A DNA stretch of 64,000 bases from Chloroflexota bacterium (GTDB taxonomy: Bacteria > Chloroflexota > Limnocylindria > QHBO01): NCBI GenBank assembly GCA_003243965.1, contig QHBO01000036.1, positions 1 through 64,000 of the forward strand, read 5' to 3'. Below the pieces are notes generated by a model, which had not been told where the DNA came from, did not search any database, and saw only the letters and a program-made list of their open reading frames with translations. The position numbers and the translations under genes were made by a program. The stretch's first letter is position 1. Each line of letters starts with the position of its first letter. Positions 27,441-37,354 of this stretch are shown one piece after another.

Positions 27441-30400
27441 ATGATCCGCAGCCTCGCCAGCACCGCTGTCCTGGTGCTGAAACGCGCCGCCGCCCACCGG
27501 CTCGTGCTCGCCGCCGCGGCGATCATCGTTCTGCTGAGCACCACGCTCCTGTCCGCCGGAGTGATCTATGCCGACGCGGTGTCGACCAGTGGTCTGCGAC
27601 GGGTCCTCTCCGAAGCCGCAGCCGACGCGGTAAATGTCGAGGTCTCCGCGCGTGCCTCCGCCCGCGACGACGCGGCCGTCGACGCGGGCGTCCAATGGTC
27701 ACTGAGGTGGGCCCTGGCCGGCTTCTCGCCCGTCGTGGTTCGGAGCGGCCAGTCCGATTCCTTCGCCCTCCCCGGGCAGGGCGCAAACGTGCGGAAGCTG
27801 ACCCGATTCGCCTTCTCCGACGGCGTTGCTGCGCACGCCCGCCTGGTCGCCGGCCGCTGGCCGGCCGCCAAGGCCGCCTCCGGAGCGATCGATTCGGCCA
27901 TCTCCGTGTCGACCGCCGATCTGTTGGGCCTGCGACCCGGAGATCAGCTGGTGCTTATCAGCCGCCTGGACCCCGGCTTCAGGACGACGGCGCGCATCGT
28001 CGGCGTCTTCGCCGTGGCCAACCCGGGCGATCCGTTCTGGTTCGCCGATTCCGCCCTCCTCAGGGGGATCGAGCACACCGAGAATTTTGATACCTACGGC
28101 CCGATCTTCGTCACGCGGCCGACGTTCCTCTCCCTCTTCGGGGGCCGGGAGTTCGACCTGCGCTGGCGCGCCTTTCCGGACTTCGGCAGGCTCACCGTCT
28201 CGGGTGCGGGCGATCTCCAGGCGCGCGTCAACGGCCTGCTCGCCACCCTCAACGGCAGCGTGCCGCGGCCACCGGCGTTCTCGATCGCCACGCGGCTGGG
28301 ATCGATCCTGGGCGACGCCCAGCGCTCTCTGCTCGTCACGCAGACCAGCGTGGTGCTGGTCACCCTGCAGCTCATCGTGCTGGCCGGCTACGCGTTGCTG
28401 CTGAGCACGACGCTCGTCGTGGACCAGCGGCGAGTGGAGACCGCCCTGCTGCGCTCGCGGGGTGCCAGCGCGGCCCAGGTGGCAGGGCTGGCGGCGCTCG
28501 AGGGCCTGATCATCATCGTCCCGGCGGTGGCCGCCGCGCCGTGGCTGGCGGCGCTGGCGTTGCGGGGGTTCAACGCCGTCGGCCCGCTGGCGGCCATTCG
28601 GCTTCAACTCGATCCAGCCGTCTCCCCCCAGGCGTACGAGCTCGCGGTGGCAACCGGCATCGGCTGCCTCGCAATGCTCGTGCTGCCCAGCTACCGATCG
28701 GCGCGGTCGGTCACCGCGGCACGCGCGTCGCGTGGGCGCCCGGGTGCCGGGGGGCTGCTGCAGCGCGGCGGCGTCGATGTCGCGCTGCTGCTCGTCGCCG
28801 CGCTCGCCGTGTGGCAGCTGCGCCGATATGGCGCACCGCTCACCGCCAGCCTGCGCGGCCAGCTGGGCATCGATCCTCTGCTGGTCGGCGCGCCCGCGAT
28901 CGCCATGCTCGCAGGGGGCCTGCTGGCGCTGCGCCTGGTCCCGAGGCTGGCGCAGGCCGCCGAGTGGCTTGCCGTTGGCGGCCGCGGCATCGTGTCCAGC
29001 CTCGGCACCTGGCAGCTGTCCCGACGCCACGGGCGCTACGGTCGCGCCTCGCTGCTGCTGGTGCTGTCCATCGCTCTCGCCATGTTCGGTCTGTCGTATT
29101 CGGCGACGTGGACCCAGTCGCAGCGCGACCAGGCCGACTTCCAGGTGGGAGCGGACGTGCGCGTGGCGCCCGACCAGGGCCAGGCGGCCGTGCCAGCGGC
29201 GGTGCTGGCCAATGCCTACCGCGCGAGTGGCGGCGAAACGGTGCTGCCCGTGCTGCGCACGACCACCGCGCTGCCGAATGCCATCCCCCAGGTGCTGGCC
29301 CTCGACGCATCGCATGCCGCCTCGGTGATGCGGCTCCGCGCCGATCTCGGCTCCGCCGCGTTCGAGGGTGCGCTCGCGGATCTCGCACGCCAACGCCCAA
29401 TGCCAGCGCTTCCCGCCCTGAGTGGCACACCGGTGCGGGTCCGGGTGCGCACGACGCTCGCCGCGCAGCTCGATCGGGGCCAGGCCGCGCCGCCATTCAG
29501 ACTCGACCTCGTCGCTCGTGACGCCGGAGGGCTGCTCCATCGGTTCAACGGCGGGCCCCTGGCGCTCGGCAGATCGGTGATCGACGTCGGGCTCACCGAT
29601 CCGCTGGCCGGCGGAACGCCGGCTTACCCGCTGACGATCGTGGCGATCGAGCTCGGCGCGCCGGTGCCCCTCAACAGCGTCTCGGGGAGCTTCGAGATCG
29701 CCGGAGTCGAAGCGGTGGCAGCCGACGGCAAACTCACGCCGGTTGCTCTCGCGTCGACCGGTTGGAGGGCCGTCGCGCACGGTGGTGGCAACCGCGCCCC
29801 CGGCCGCATCGAGCTCGGACGTCGACTGGGTGCGACATTCGAGACCGGCGCCAGGCTTCCAGCGTCCACAGCGTCGATCACCTTCAGCATCGAGCCGGTC
29901 GCCCTGCACCAATCCGTGACAAGCATCCCCGCGGTGGTCAGTGGACCATTCCTGGACGCCGTGGGCGGCGCGTTGGGGGACAGCATCCCCATGGATCTCG
30001 GGCCACCGGGCGTCGCCGTCCGCGCGACCGCGCGCCAGGACCTGCTCCCAGCCGTGGACGCGGCGCGGCCCGCCATCGTGGTCGACCTTCCGACGCTGGC
30101 GCTGCTCGACTACGCGGCGACCGGCGACGTGACCGAGCCGAACGAGTGGTGGGTCGCAACCTCTCATCCCGACGAGTTCTCCGCGGCCATCTCCGGCCCG
30201 CCGTTCTCGAGCCGATCAGTGATCGGCCGGGCCGCGCGGGCAAGGTCGTTGCAGACCGACCCGGTGGCCCTCGGCATCGTCGGCGCCTTGGCACTCGGCG
30301 CGCTGGCCGCGGCGGTCTTTGGCGCCATCGGGTTCGCGGCCACCGCGGCGGTGGGAGCTCGTGAGCGGTCGTCGGAGTTCGGCCTTCTGCGGGCGCTCGG

Positions 30401-30698
30401 CCTTGCGCCCCGTCAGCTGACGGGCTGGCTCGTGGTCGAGAACGGCTTCCTTGCGCTGGTGAGCCTGCTGATCGGTACGGGTCTCGGCGTGCTGCTTATC
30501 TGGCTGGTGATTCCGTTCGTGACCGTCAGCCGCGAGGCTGGTCGCGTCGTGCCCGATCCGCTGGTGATCATCCCCTGGGCGCCCGTGGCGGTCGTGGACC
30601 TCGCGCTCCTGGTGGTGGTCGCGCTGCTGGTCGCCGGCCTCACGCGCCGGCTCGCACAGCTCGGATTGAGCGCCGTGCTGCGCTCGGCGGACGACTGA
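27441..30698 (+). CDS. FtsX/MacB-like ABC transporter permease (1085 aa)
   Basis: Multiple TM blocks; FtsX domain ERSSEFGLLRALGLAPRQLTGWLVVENGFLALVSLLIGTGLGVLL. Confidence 0.88.
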   Translation: MIRSLASTAVLVLKRAAAHRLVLAAAAIIVLLSTTLLSAGVIYADAVSTSGLRRVLSEAAADAVNVEVSARASARDDAAVDAGVQWSLRWALAGFSPVVVRSGQSDSFALPGQGANVRKLTRFAFSDGVAAHARLVAGRWPAAKAASGAIDSAISVSTADLLGLRPGDQLVLISRLDPGFRTTARIVGVFAVANPGDPFWFADSALLRGIEHTENFDTYGPIFVTRPTFLSLFGGREFDLRWRAFPDFGRLTVSGAGDLQARVNGLLATLNGSVPRPPAFSIATRLGSILGDAQRSLLVTQTSVVLVTLQLIVLAGYALLLSTTLVVDQRRVETALLRSRGASAAQVAGLAALEGLIIIVPAVAAAPWLAALALRGFNAVGPLAAIRLQLDPAVSPQAYELAVATGIGCLAMLVLPSYRSARSVTAARASRGRPGAGGLLQRGGVDVALLLVAALAVWQLRRYGAPLTASLRGQLGIDPLLVGAPAIAMLAGGLLALRLVPRLAQAAEWLAVGGRGIVSSLGTWQLSRRHGRYGRASLLLVLSIALAMFGLSYSATWTQSQRDQADFQVGADVRVAPDQGQAAVPAAVLANAYRASGGETVLPVLRTTTALPNAIPQVLALDASHAASVMRLRADLGSAAFEGALADLARQRPMPALPALSGTPVRVRVRTTLAAQLDRGQAAPPFRLDLVARDAGGLLHRFNGGPLALGRSVIDVGLTDPLAGGTPAYPLTIVAIELGAPVPLNSVSGSFEIAGVEAVAADGKLTPVALASTGWRAVAHGGGNRAPGRIELGRRLGATFETGARLPASTASITFSIEPVALHQSVTSIPAVVSGPFLDAVGGALGDSIPMDLGPPGVAVRATARQDLLPAVDAARPAIVVDLPTLALLDYAATGDVTEPNEWWVATSHPDEFSAAISGPPFSSRSVIGRAARARSLQTDPVALGIVGALALGALAAAVFGAIGFAATAAVGARERSSEFGLLRALGLAPRQLTGWLVVENGFLALVSLLIGTGLGVLLIWLVIPFVTVSREAGRVVPDPLVIIPWAPVAVVDLALLVVVALLVAGLTRRLAQLGLSAVLRSADD

Positions 30699-30700
30699 TA

Positions 30701-33460
30701 GTGGCGTCCGCGACCCTGTTTCTGCGGCGCCTGCGCACCGACTTCCCGATCGTGGCCGCCATCTTCCTGGTCACGCTCCTCAGCGCGATCGTGTTCCAGG
30801 CGCTGCCGGTCGTTGGGTCGGAGGTCGCCCAGTCCGGTCTGACCCGCACGCTGCTCGATGCGCCAGCGGTCGAGCGGAACCTGGCGATCCAGTTGACCGA
30901 CCTGTCCGTCGGCCCGGACCAGGGCAATCCGCTCGCGACCGTGGATGAGCTCGGCGGCACGTATCTGCGCGGCTTCCCCGCATCCATCCGATCGCTGATC
31001 ACGTCGCGAAACTCGTCGGTTGAGACGTTCGACATGCTGGTCGGCGGCGGGCCGAAGCCACCGCATCTTGTCCTTGCGACGCGAACCGATATCGAGGCGC
31101 ACCTGCGCATCGTCGCGGGGCGTGCGCCCGCCTCCGGCTCGGTCCTGAGGGGCCGTCCGGGACTCGAGATCGCGGTTTCCCGCACGACCGCCACCCTGAT
31201 GAGACTCAAGGTCGGCGATCGGCTCCCGATTGCGCGCGCACCGACCGGACCGATCCAGATCTTCCTGGATCGGCCGGTGAACGTCGACGTGGTGGTGGTC
31301 GGCATCTTCGAGCCCACCGATCCCGCCGGGGAGTACTGGGCGAGTGACCGCCGCCTCATGGCGCCTCGCGTGGAGACGACGCTCGAGGGCGACACCCTGT
31401 ATGGCGTTGCCCTGATCGGCAGAGGCAGCCTCGCGCAGCTGACCAGCCTCCCACAGCCGATCACCGGGTACACGATGACCTGGCGCTACCACGTGGATCC
31501 CGACCGGCTGCACATCGACGGCGTTCCGTCGCTCCTGGCGGATCTGCGGCGGACGACGCTGGAGCTGCAGCGAGGCGGCGGCTCCCTGAACCCAGGCCCC
31601 TCTCCGTTTGAAGGGCCACGGCTGGCCACCGGCCTCAGCCAGCTGGTCGCCGCGTACACGGCGGCGCAGGCCCCCGCGGTTGCCCTGCTGACGGTCGTGG
31701 CCGGCGGCGTGGCCGTCATCGGCGGCGCGCTGCTCCTGCTGCTCGGTGTGCTCACCGCCGAGCGCCGCCGCGCCACCATCCTGCTGCTTCGCACTCGTGG
31801 AGCAGCTGTTCCCGATCTGCTGCTGGGCGCGACGGTCGAGGCCGCAGCCGTCGCCGCGCTGGCCGCCGCGCTGGCAGTGCTGGCGGTTGCGCTGGCACTC
31901 TCCCCTGCCTCGGGCAGATTCGAACTGATCGGCCCGGCCGCGGTCGCGGCGGTGACCATCGGCTGCCTGGTCGGACCGGTGATGGCTGCCGCGTTCCGGC
32001 GAGCCTCGGAGATCGGCGTGCGGCAGACCGGGAGATTCGACCCGCGCCGGGTCGTCATCGAGCTTACGGTGATCGCGCTTGCAGGCGTTGCCGTGGTCCT
32101 GCTCCAGCGTCGCGGTCTGAGCGGAGCGGCCGTCGGGGGCGCGGCGCCGCCCGCGGGACCGGACCCCTTCCTGGCTGGAGCCCCGGTGCTCGTCAGCCTG
32201 GCAGTCGGCGCCGCATTGCTTCGCATCTACCCGGTTCCGCTCGGCGCGCTTGCCGCAGCGGCGTCTCGCGGCCGTCGTGCGATCGCGGTGCTCGCCCTGC
32301 GCCGCGCCAGCCGCGCGTCGACCACCGCGCACCTCCCCCTCGTCGTGCTCCTCCTCTCGGTGTCGGTGGCCTCGTTCTGCTCCGTGGTGGGATCGACTGT
32401 TGACGAGGGGCAGATGCAATTCGCGTGGCTGACGGTCGGCGCCGACTATCGCGTCAGCGCCCCGGAGGGACAGATCTTCCCGGCCAACGTCGACCTTGCG
32501 CAGGTGCCCGGCGTCCAGGCGCAGGCGCGTGCGGTGGTGCGCGAGGCGAGCGTTGGACTGGGCGGTTCGAACCTGGTGACGACGCACATCGTCGGCCTCG
32601 ACGCCGCCGCCTATGAACGCGTGGTGGCCGGGACGCCGCTTGCCATGACGTTTCCCTCGGCCCTGACCGCCAAAGCAACCGCCACCGGGTCCGAACGCGA
32701 CCCGCTTCCGAGCGTCGTCTCGCCGCTCACGCTGGGCGGCAACGTACGCGTGGGCGATCGGCTGCTGATCGTTCTCGACCAGCAGACCTACACCTCGGTG
32801 GTGGTCGGAGTCCGCGATGCGTTTCCCGGCGTGGGAGGATCGTTCGTGCTCATCGATCGACGCCTGCTGCTCTCGGTGCTCGGCCCCACCGCGCCGGCAC
32901 TGACCGCGCTATACCTTCGGGCGCCGAACGTGGCCGACCTCACGCTGCGCCGCGCGGCGGCTGCCGAGAGCTCGCTCGCGAGCGTGACATCACGCGAGGA
33001 TGAGTACCAGCGGGTGCATGGCGGGCCACTCGTCGCGGCCACGCGGCTGGCGTTCGTCGCTGCCTCCGCGCTCGCCGCGCTCTACACCGTGCTCGCCCTC
33101 GTCGCGGTCGTGCTGGTCACCGCCCCCGCGCGCGATCGCGACCTCGTCCTGCTCAGAACGCTCGGCGTCAGCCGACGCCAGGCGGTGTGGATGACTGCCG
33201 CCGAGCAGCTTCCTCCTGCGCTGATCGCGATCGGCGTCGGTCTCGGTCTGGGAATCGCGATCGCCGTGGTGGTCCTGCCCGGCCTGGGGGTGGACGCGCT
33301 GATGGGTCCGCTGCTGCCCGCGCGGGTCGCTGTTGCGTGGGCCAGCCTGCTCGCGATCGGTCTGCTCTTCTGCCTGGTGGCGCTGGTCGCCACCACGCTG
33401 GCCGCGATCTCCGCGGGGGGTGCGAATCTCGCTGCCTCCCTCCGGATCGGCGAGCGATAG
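30701..33460 (+). CDS. FtsX/MacB-like ABC transporter permease (919 aa)
   Basis: RDRDLVLLRTLGVSRRQAVWMTAAEQLPPALIAIGVGLGLGIAIAVV; 2 bp after first permease. Confidence 0.87.
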   Translation: MASATLFLRRLRTDFPIVAAIFLVTLLSAIVFQALPVVGSEVAQSGLTRTLLDAPAVERNLAIQLTDLSVGPDQGNPLATVDELGGTYLRGFPASIRSLITSRNSSVETFDMLVGGGPKPPHLVLATRTDIEAHLRIVAGRAPASGSVLRGRPGLEIAVSRTTATLMRLKVGDRLPIARAPTGPIQIFLDRPVNVDVVVVGIFEPTDPAGEYWASDRRLMAPRVETTLEGDTLYGVALIGRGSLAQLTSLPQPITGYTMTWRYHVDPDRLHIDGVPSLLADLRRTTLELQRGGGSLNPGPSPFEGPRLATGLSQLVAAYTAAQAPAVALLTVVAGGVAVIGGALLLLLGVLTAERRRATILLLRTRGAAVPDLLLGATVEAAAVAALAAALAVLAVALALSPASGRFELIGPAAVAAVTIGCLVGPVMAAAFRRASEIGVRQTGRFDPRRVVIELTVIALAGVAVVLLQRRGLSGAAVGGAAPPAGPDPFLAGAPVLVSLAVGAALLRIYPVPLGALAAAASRGRRAIAVLALRRASRASTTAHLPLVVLLLSVSVASFCSVVGSTVDEGQMQFAWLTVGADYRVSAPEGQIFPANVDLAQVPGVQAQARAVVREASVGLGGSNLVTTHIVGLDAAAYERVVAGTPLAMTFPSALTAKATATGSERDPLPSVVSPLTLGGNVRVGDRLLIVLDQQTYTSVVVGVRDAFPGVGGSFVLIDRRLLLSVLGPTAPALTALYLRAPNVADLTLRRAAAAESSLASVTSREDEYQRVHGGPLVAATRLAFVAASALAALYTVLALVAVVLVTAPARDRDLVLLRTLGVSRRQAVWMTAAEQLPPALIAIGVGLGLGIAIAVVVLPGLGVDALMGPLLPARVAVAWASLLAIGLLFCLVALVATTLAAISAGGANLAASLRIGER

Positions 33461-33490
33461 TCTGTCAATCGAGCTGGGAGTGATGGACGC

Positions 33491-34489
33491 ATGACGCTCG
33501 AAAGCGGCGGCACGGAGACCGGTGGCATCGTCGAGCTGCAGCGCACGACGGCGGACGAATCTTCCGGAATGCGTCCGCGATTCGGCACCGATGCCCACAT
33601 CGTCTGCGACAACCTCGTGCGCATCTACAAGGTCGCGGACCTGGAGGTTGTCGCGCTCCAGGGGCTCGACCTGCTCGTCAACCGCGGTGAGCTGATCGCC
33701 ATCGTCGGCGCTTCCGGCAGCGGCAAATCGACGCTGATGAACATCCTCGCCGGGCTCGACAGCCCGTCCGCCGGCCGTGCCACGGTTGCCGGCCACGATC
33801 TGGGCGCCATGGGTCCGCGCCAACGGGTGCGCTATCGCCGCCAGGTGGTCGGCTTCGTTCGCCAGCAGACGATGAGCAACCTGCTCCCCTACCTCACCGC
33901 GAAGGAGAACGTCGAGTTGCCGATGGTGCTCAAGGGCGTGGAGGCGGATGCCCGCCGGCGACGCAGCACCGAGCTCCTCGATCGGGTGGGGCTGGGCGAT
34001 CGGGCTCGGCATCGTCCCGAGCGGCTGTCCGGCGGCGAGCAGCAGCGAGTCGCGATCGCGGTTGCGCTCGCCAACCAGCCGGAGGTCCTGTTCGCCGACG
34101 AGCCGACCGGTGAGCTGGACAGCACCACCTCGAGCCAGGTGTTCAGGATCTTCCAGGACATCTCGGCCTCGCTGAATGTGACGGTCGTGGTCGTCACCCA
34201 CGACCCGCTGGTCTCCGAACAGGTCCGCCGCACGGTCGCCATCCGGGACGGCCGCACGAGCAGCGAGACCCTGCGGCGCAGGCAGCGGGGCGTCGGTGGC
34301 GAGCACGAGGTCATCTCGGAGGAGTTCGCGGTACTGGATCGCGCCGGCAGGCTTCAGCTCCCTCGCGACCACATCGAGACGTTGGGTCTCGAGCACCGAG
34401 TGCGCCTCGAGCTCGAGCCCGACCACATCGGTGTCTGGCCCGATGGCGATCCGAGGAACGAGGACCCGCGACCAGAGGGGCCGGCGTGA
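33491..34489 (+). CDS. ABC transporter ATP-binding protein with C-terminal AbrB-like extension
   Basis: GASGSGKSTLMNIL, LSGGEQQRVAIAVALA, LFADEPTGELD; tail EEFAVLDRAGRLQLPRDHIETLGLEHRVRLELEPDHIGVWP. Confidence 0.92.
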   Translation: MTLESGGTETGGIVELQRTTADESSGMRPRFGTDAHIVCDNLVRIYKVADLEVVALQGLDLLVNRGELIAIVGASGSGKSTLMNILAGLDSPSAGRATVAGHDLGAMGPRQRVRYRRQVVGFVRQQTMSNLLPYLTAKENVELPMVLKGVEADARRRRSTELLDRVGLGDRARHRPERLSGGEQQRVAIAVALANQPEVLFADEPTGELDSTTSSQVFRIFQDISASLNVTVVVVTHDPLVSEQVRRTVAIRDGRTSSETLRRRQRGVGGEHEVISEEFAVLDRAGRLQLPRDHIETLGLEHRVRLELEPDHIGVWPDGDPRNEDPRPEGPA

Positions 34490-35226
34490 CGGCGTTCGAC
34501 GCCTACCGTCCCGACCGCGGGCGCGCCGAGCTGGTTGTCGCCGAGCGCCTCACCCGTGAGTACGAGCTGGGCGGCCAGACGATTCGCGCCGTCGACGAGC
34601 TGACGCTCCGCGTGCGTCGCGGGGAGATGGTCGCCGTGCAGGGCCGCTCCGGGTCGGGCAAGACGACGCTCCTGAACCTGCTCGGCGGCCTCGACCGGCC
34701 GACGACTGGCACGGTCCGGTTCGACGGCCTGGAGCTCACCGAGCTGGCCGACGATCAGCTGACCGAGCTTCGCCGACGGCGGATCGGGTTCATCTTCCAG
34801 TCGTTTGGCCTGATCCCGATCCTGTCGGCCGCCGAGAACGTCGAGATTCCGTTGCGGCTGGTAGGCGCGGAGCCGGCGGCACGTCGCGCGCGGATCGCCA
34901 TGCTGCTCGAGATGGTCGGCCTGGCCGAGCGCGCTCGGCACCGGCCACACGAGCTCTCCGGCGGCGAGCAGCAGCGGGTGGCGATCGCGCGAGCGCTCGC
35001 CAACGGGCCGGAGCTGCTCATCGCCGACGAGCCAACCGGACAGCTCGATTCGCAGTCTGGGCGGGCAATCATGCGGCTCGTACGAGCCGTGGCCAGGTCC
35101 GAGGGGGTGACCGTGGTGGTCGCGACCCATGACGTCGCGCTGGTCAGCCTCTCGGATCGGGTGCTGGAGCTGCGCGACGGGCGGCTCGTCTCCGAAGGTC
35201 AGCCGATGAGCAGCCCACCGGTCTGA
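34486..35226 (+). CDS. ABC transporter ATP-binding protein
   Basis: GRSGSGKTTLLNLLGGL, ELSGGEQQRVAIARALA, LIADEPTGQLDS. Confidence 0.94.
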   Translation: MTAFDAYRPDRGRAELVVAERLTREYELGGQTIRAVDELTLRVRRGEMVAVQGRSGSGKTTLLNLLGGLDRPTTGTVRFDGLELTELADDQLTELRRRRIGFIFQSFGLIPILSAAENVEIPLRLVGAEPAARRARIAMLLEMVGLAERARHRPHELSGGEQQRVAIARALANGPELLIADEPTGQLDSQSGRAIMRLVRAVARSEGVTVVVATHDVALVSLSDRVLELRDGRLVSEGQPMSSPPV

Positions 35227-35300
35227 CCCGGCCCTCCGACCGCCGTCCCCGGGCCATACCGGCGCCGACACGTCCGGATCAGGCGCCGAGCAATCTGCTC

Positions 35301-35879
35301 TCAGCGCGAGCGAGCAAGCTCCTGGAGCGCGGCACGAATGCGCGCGTCGAGGCCGCCGTCGGTGGCCGCCACGCTCGCGGCCGCGCGCCGGCCCTCGGAG
35401 GCGGTGTAGCCGAGCGACTCGAGTGCTGCCACCACGTCGCTGTCGGGGCTCGGGCTCCCGGCCCCGGCCGCGATGCCGGCCGCGTGGACCTTCTCCTTGA
35501 GCTCCAGGATCAGCCGCTGCGCGGTCTTCCGTCCCACGCCCGAGACCGAGGTGAACAGGTCGATGTCATCGGTCAGGATCGCCAGCTGCAGCTTCGTCAC
35601 CGGCTGTGCGGCCGTGATCGCCAGGGCCAGGCGCGGCCCGACACCGGCCACCGTCATCAGCAGCTCGAAGAACGCCAGCTCCTCCGCCGAGGCGAACCCA
35701 AACAGCGCCTGCTGGTCGTCGCGCACCAGGTGATGGATGAACAGGCGGGCCTCCCCGCCGATCCGCAGGCGGGCCAGCAGCGCTGGGCTCGCCACGACCC
35801 GGTAGCCGATGCCTCCGGTCTCCACCAGGGCGTGGTCAAGCCCGATGTGGGTCACCGCGCCGCGGATGAAGCCGATCAC
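35301..35879 (-). CDS. ruvA: Holliday junction branch migration protein RuvA
   Basis: MIGFIRGAVTHIG..., VAGVGPRLALAI, VSGVGRKTAQRLILELKEK; GTG overlaps ruvC TGA. Confidence 0.95.
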   Translation of the reverse strand: MIGFIRGAVTHIGLDHALVETGGIGYRVVASPALLARLRIGGEARLFIHHLVRDDQQALFGFASAEELAFFELLMTVAGVGPRLALAITAAQPVTKLQLAILTDDIDLFTSVSGVGRKTAQRLILELKEKVHAAGIAAGAGSPSPDSDVVAALESLGYTASEGRRAAASVAATDGGLDARIRAALQELARSR

Positions 35880-36391
35880 GCGCGCGAAGCCCTCACCGCC
35901 GGCACCGGGTCCGTCCGAGATGCCGCCGCACGGTAGACGGAGCCGATGGCGATCGCCAGGGCATCGGTCGCATCGTCGGGCACCCGCTCGAGCGAGACGT
36001 TCAGCAGCCGCGCGACCATGGTGGCGACCTGCCCTTTCTCGGCGGCGCCGTTCCCGCACACGGCCTGCTTGACCTCGTTGGGTGTCGGCTCGTCGACCGG
36101 GAGGCCGTGCTCCGCGGCGACCAGCAGGGCGACGCCACGTGCCTGCCCCACCGACATCGCGGTCTGCACGTTGCGCTGAAAGAAGAGCCGCTCGACGCCG
36201 ATCCGAACCGGCCGATGCGCATCCACCAGCGAGCTGAGCGCGACGTGCACCAGGCGCAACCGATCGGCATCCGACGATGAGGTCGCCGTCCGGATGCAGC
36301 CAGCGTCGACAAGCCGCAGCGTGCCGTCGTGGAGGGCAACGACGCCAAAGCCGGTCGTCGCCGTACCGGGGTCGATACCGAGGGCGATCAC
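35876..36391 (-). CDS. ruvC: Crossover junction endodeoxyribonuclease RuvC
   Basis: ALGIDPGTATTGFGVV, GVERLFFQRNVQTAMSVGQARGVALL, DDATDALAIAI. Confidence 0.96.
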   Translation of the reverse strand: MIALGIDPGTATTGFGVVALHDGTLRLVDAGCIRTATSSSDADRLRLVHVALSSLVDAHRPVRIGVERLFFQRNVQTAMSVGQARGVALLVAAEHGLPVDEPTPNEVKQAVCGNGAAEKGQVATMVARLLNVSLERVPDDATDALAIAIGSVYRAAASRTDPVPAVRASRA

Positions 36392-36412
36392 CTGGCCATG
36401 GTAGCCGCCGTG

Positions 36413-37171
36413 TCAGACGACCGAGGCTTCGAGCTGCTCCATCAGGGCATCGGGAATGTCGAAGTTGGCGTACACGTTCTGCACGTCGTCGAGCTCCTCG
36501 AGACGTTCCACGAATTGCAGCACTTGCCGCGCAAGACGCTCGTCGCCGAGCTCGACCCGGGTCGTGGGCTCCATCGAGACCTCCGCCGAGAGTGGAGCGT
36601 GGCCGGCGGCGGCCAGCGCAGCGCGCACCCGCTCCACGTCTGCAGGCTCGGTGTAGACCACGATCGCGCCGGCATCCGGCGAGGAGACGTCGCTGGCGCC
36701 CGCGTCGATGGCGGCCAGGGTCACCTCGTCGGGGTCGTGGCCGTTCAGCGCGATGTCGATCACACCGCGCTGCTCGAACTGCCAACTGACCGGGGTGAGC
36801 GACCCACCGACCTTGTTGAAGATGCTGCGGATCTCCGAGGCGGTCCGATTCCGGTTGTCGGTCATCGCCGCCACGATCACCGCCACGTTGGCCGGCCCGA
36901 AGCCTTCGTAGGTGATCTCTTCATACTGCTCCGCCTCGCCATTGTCGCCCGTCGCCCGATCGATGGCCCGCTTGATGTTGTCGGCAGGCATGCTGTTCGC
37001 GCGCGCCTTGTCGACGGCCATCCGCAAGCGATAGTTGCCGTCCAGGTCGCCCCCGCCCTGGCGCGCGGCGGTGATGATCTCGCGCGTCAGCTTGGTGAAC
37101 AGCGCGCCGCGCTTGGCGTCGTTCGCGCCCTTCTGGCGCTTGATCTGCGACCACTTGCTATGGCCTGACAT
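36413..37171 (-). CDS. YebC/PmpR family transcriptional regulator
   Basis: MSGHSKWSQIKRQKGANDAKRGALFTKLTREI; ATG at 37171 inside longer track ORF. Confidence 0.96.
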   Translation of the reverse strand: MSGHSKWSQIKRQKGANDAKRGALFTKLTREIITAARQGGGDLDGNYRLRMAVDKARANSMPADNIKRAIDRATGDNGEAEQYEEITYEGFGPANVAVIVAAMTDNRNRTASEIRSIFNKVGGSLTPVSWQFEQRGVIDIALNGHDPDEVTLAAIDAGASDVSSPDAGAIVVYTEPADVERVRAALAAAGHAPLSAEVSMEPTTRVELGDERLARQVLQFVERLEELDDVQNVYANFDIPDALMEQLEASVV

Positions 37172-37251
37172 CGGCCCTCCCTGGTGCTGCCACGCGGCCG
37201 CGGGCGCAGAGCGCAGGCAACGCGCAGCCTCTCGGTCCGGTGAGGGTGCCG

Positions 37252-37257
37252 ATTGTA
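37252..37257 (-). promoter_or_regulatory. Candidate -10 (TACAAT) for yebC-ruvCA
   Basis: Reverse-strand TACAAT in the divergent intergenic region. Confidence 0.35.
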
Positions 37258-37348
37258 CCAAGCGCGCCGCACGGTCCGGCGCGGGCAACCCGATCGCCGC
37301 GCTTCTCCGCGATGAGAGCCCGGACCTGGTCCGCTGCGTATCGCTCCG

Positions 37349-37354
37349 TATAAT
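37349..37354 (+). promoter_or_regulatory. Perfect -10 TATAAT upstream of EF-G-like gene
   Basis: TATAAT in otherwise GC-rich intergenic region; -35 weak. Confidence 0.5.

Noticed and set aside
27699-30167. 822-aa minus-strand ORF antisense to the first FtsX permease
   Set aside because: Low-complexity, His/Gln/Asp/Arg-rich antisense reading frame typical of high-GC codon usage; sense frame has clear TM and FtsX motifs.
30413-32587. 724-aa minus-strand ORF antisense to the second permease
   Set aside because: Same antisense artefact; no recognisable domain.
35227-35300. Possible island end repeat or terminator between ABC ATPase and ruvA
   Set aside because: No convincing inverted repeat or direct repeat with the 14253-14315 boundary could be seen by eye.
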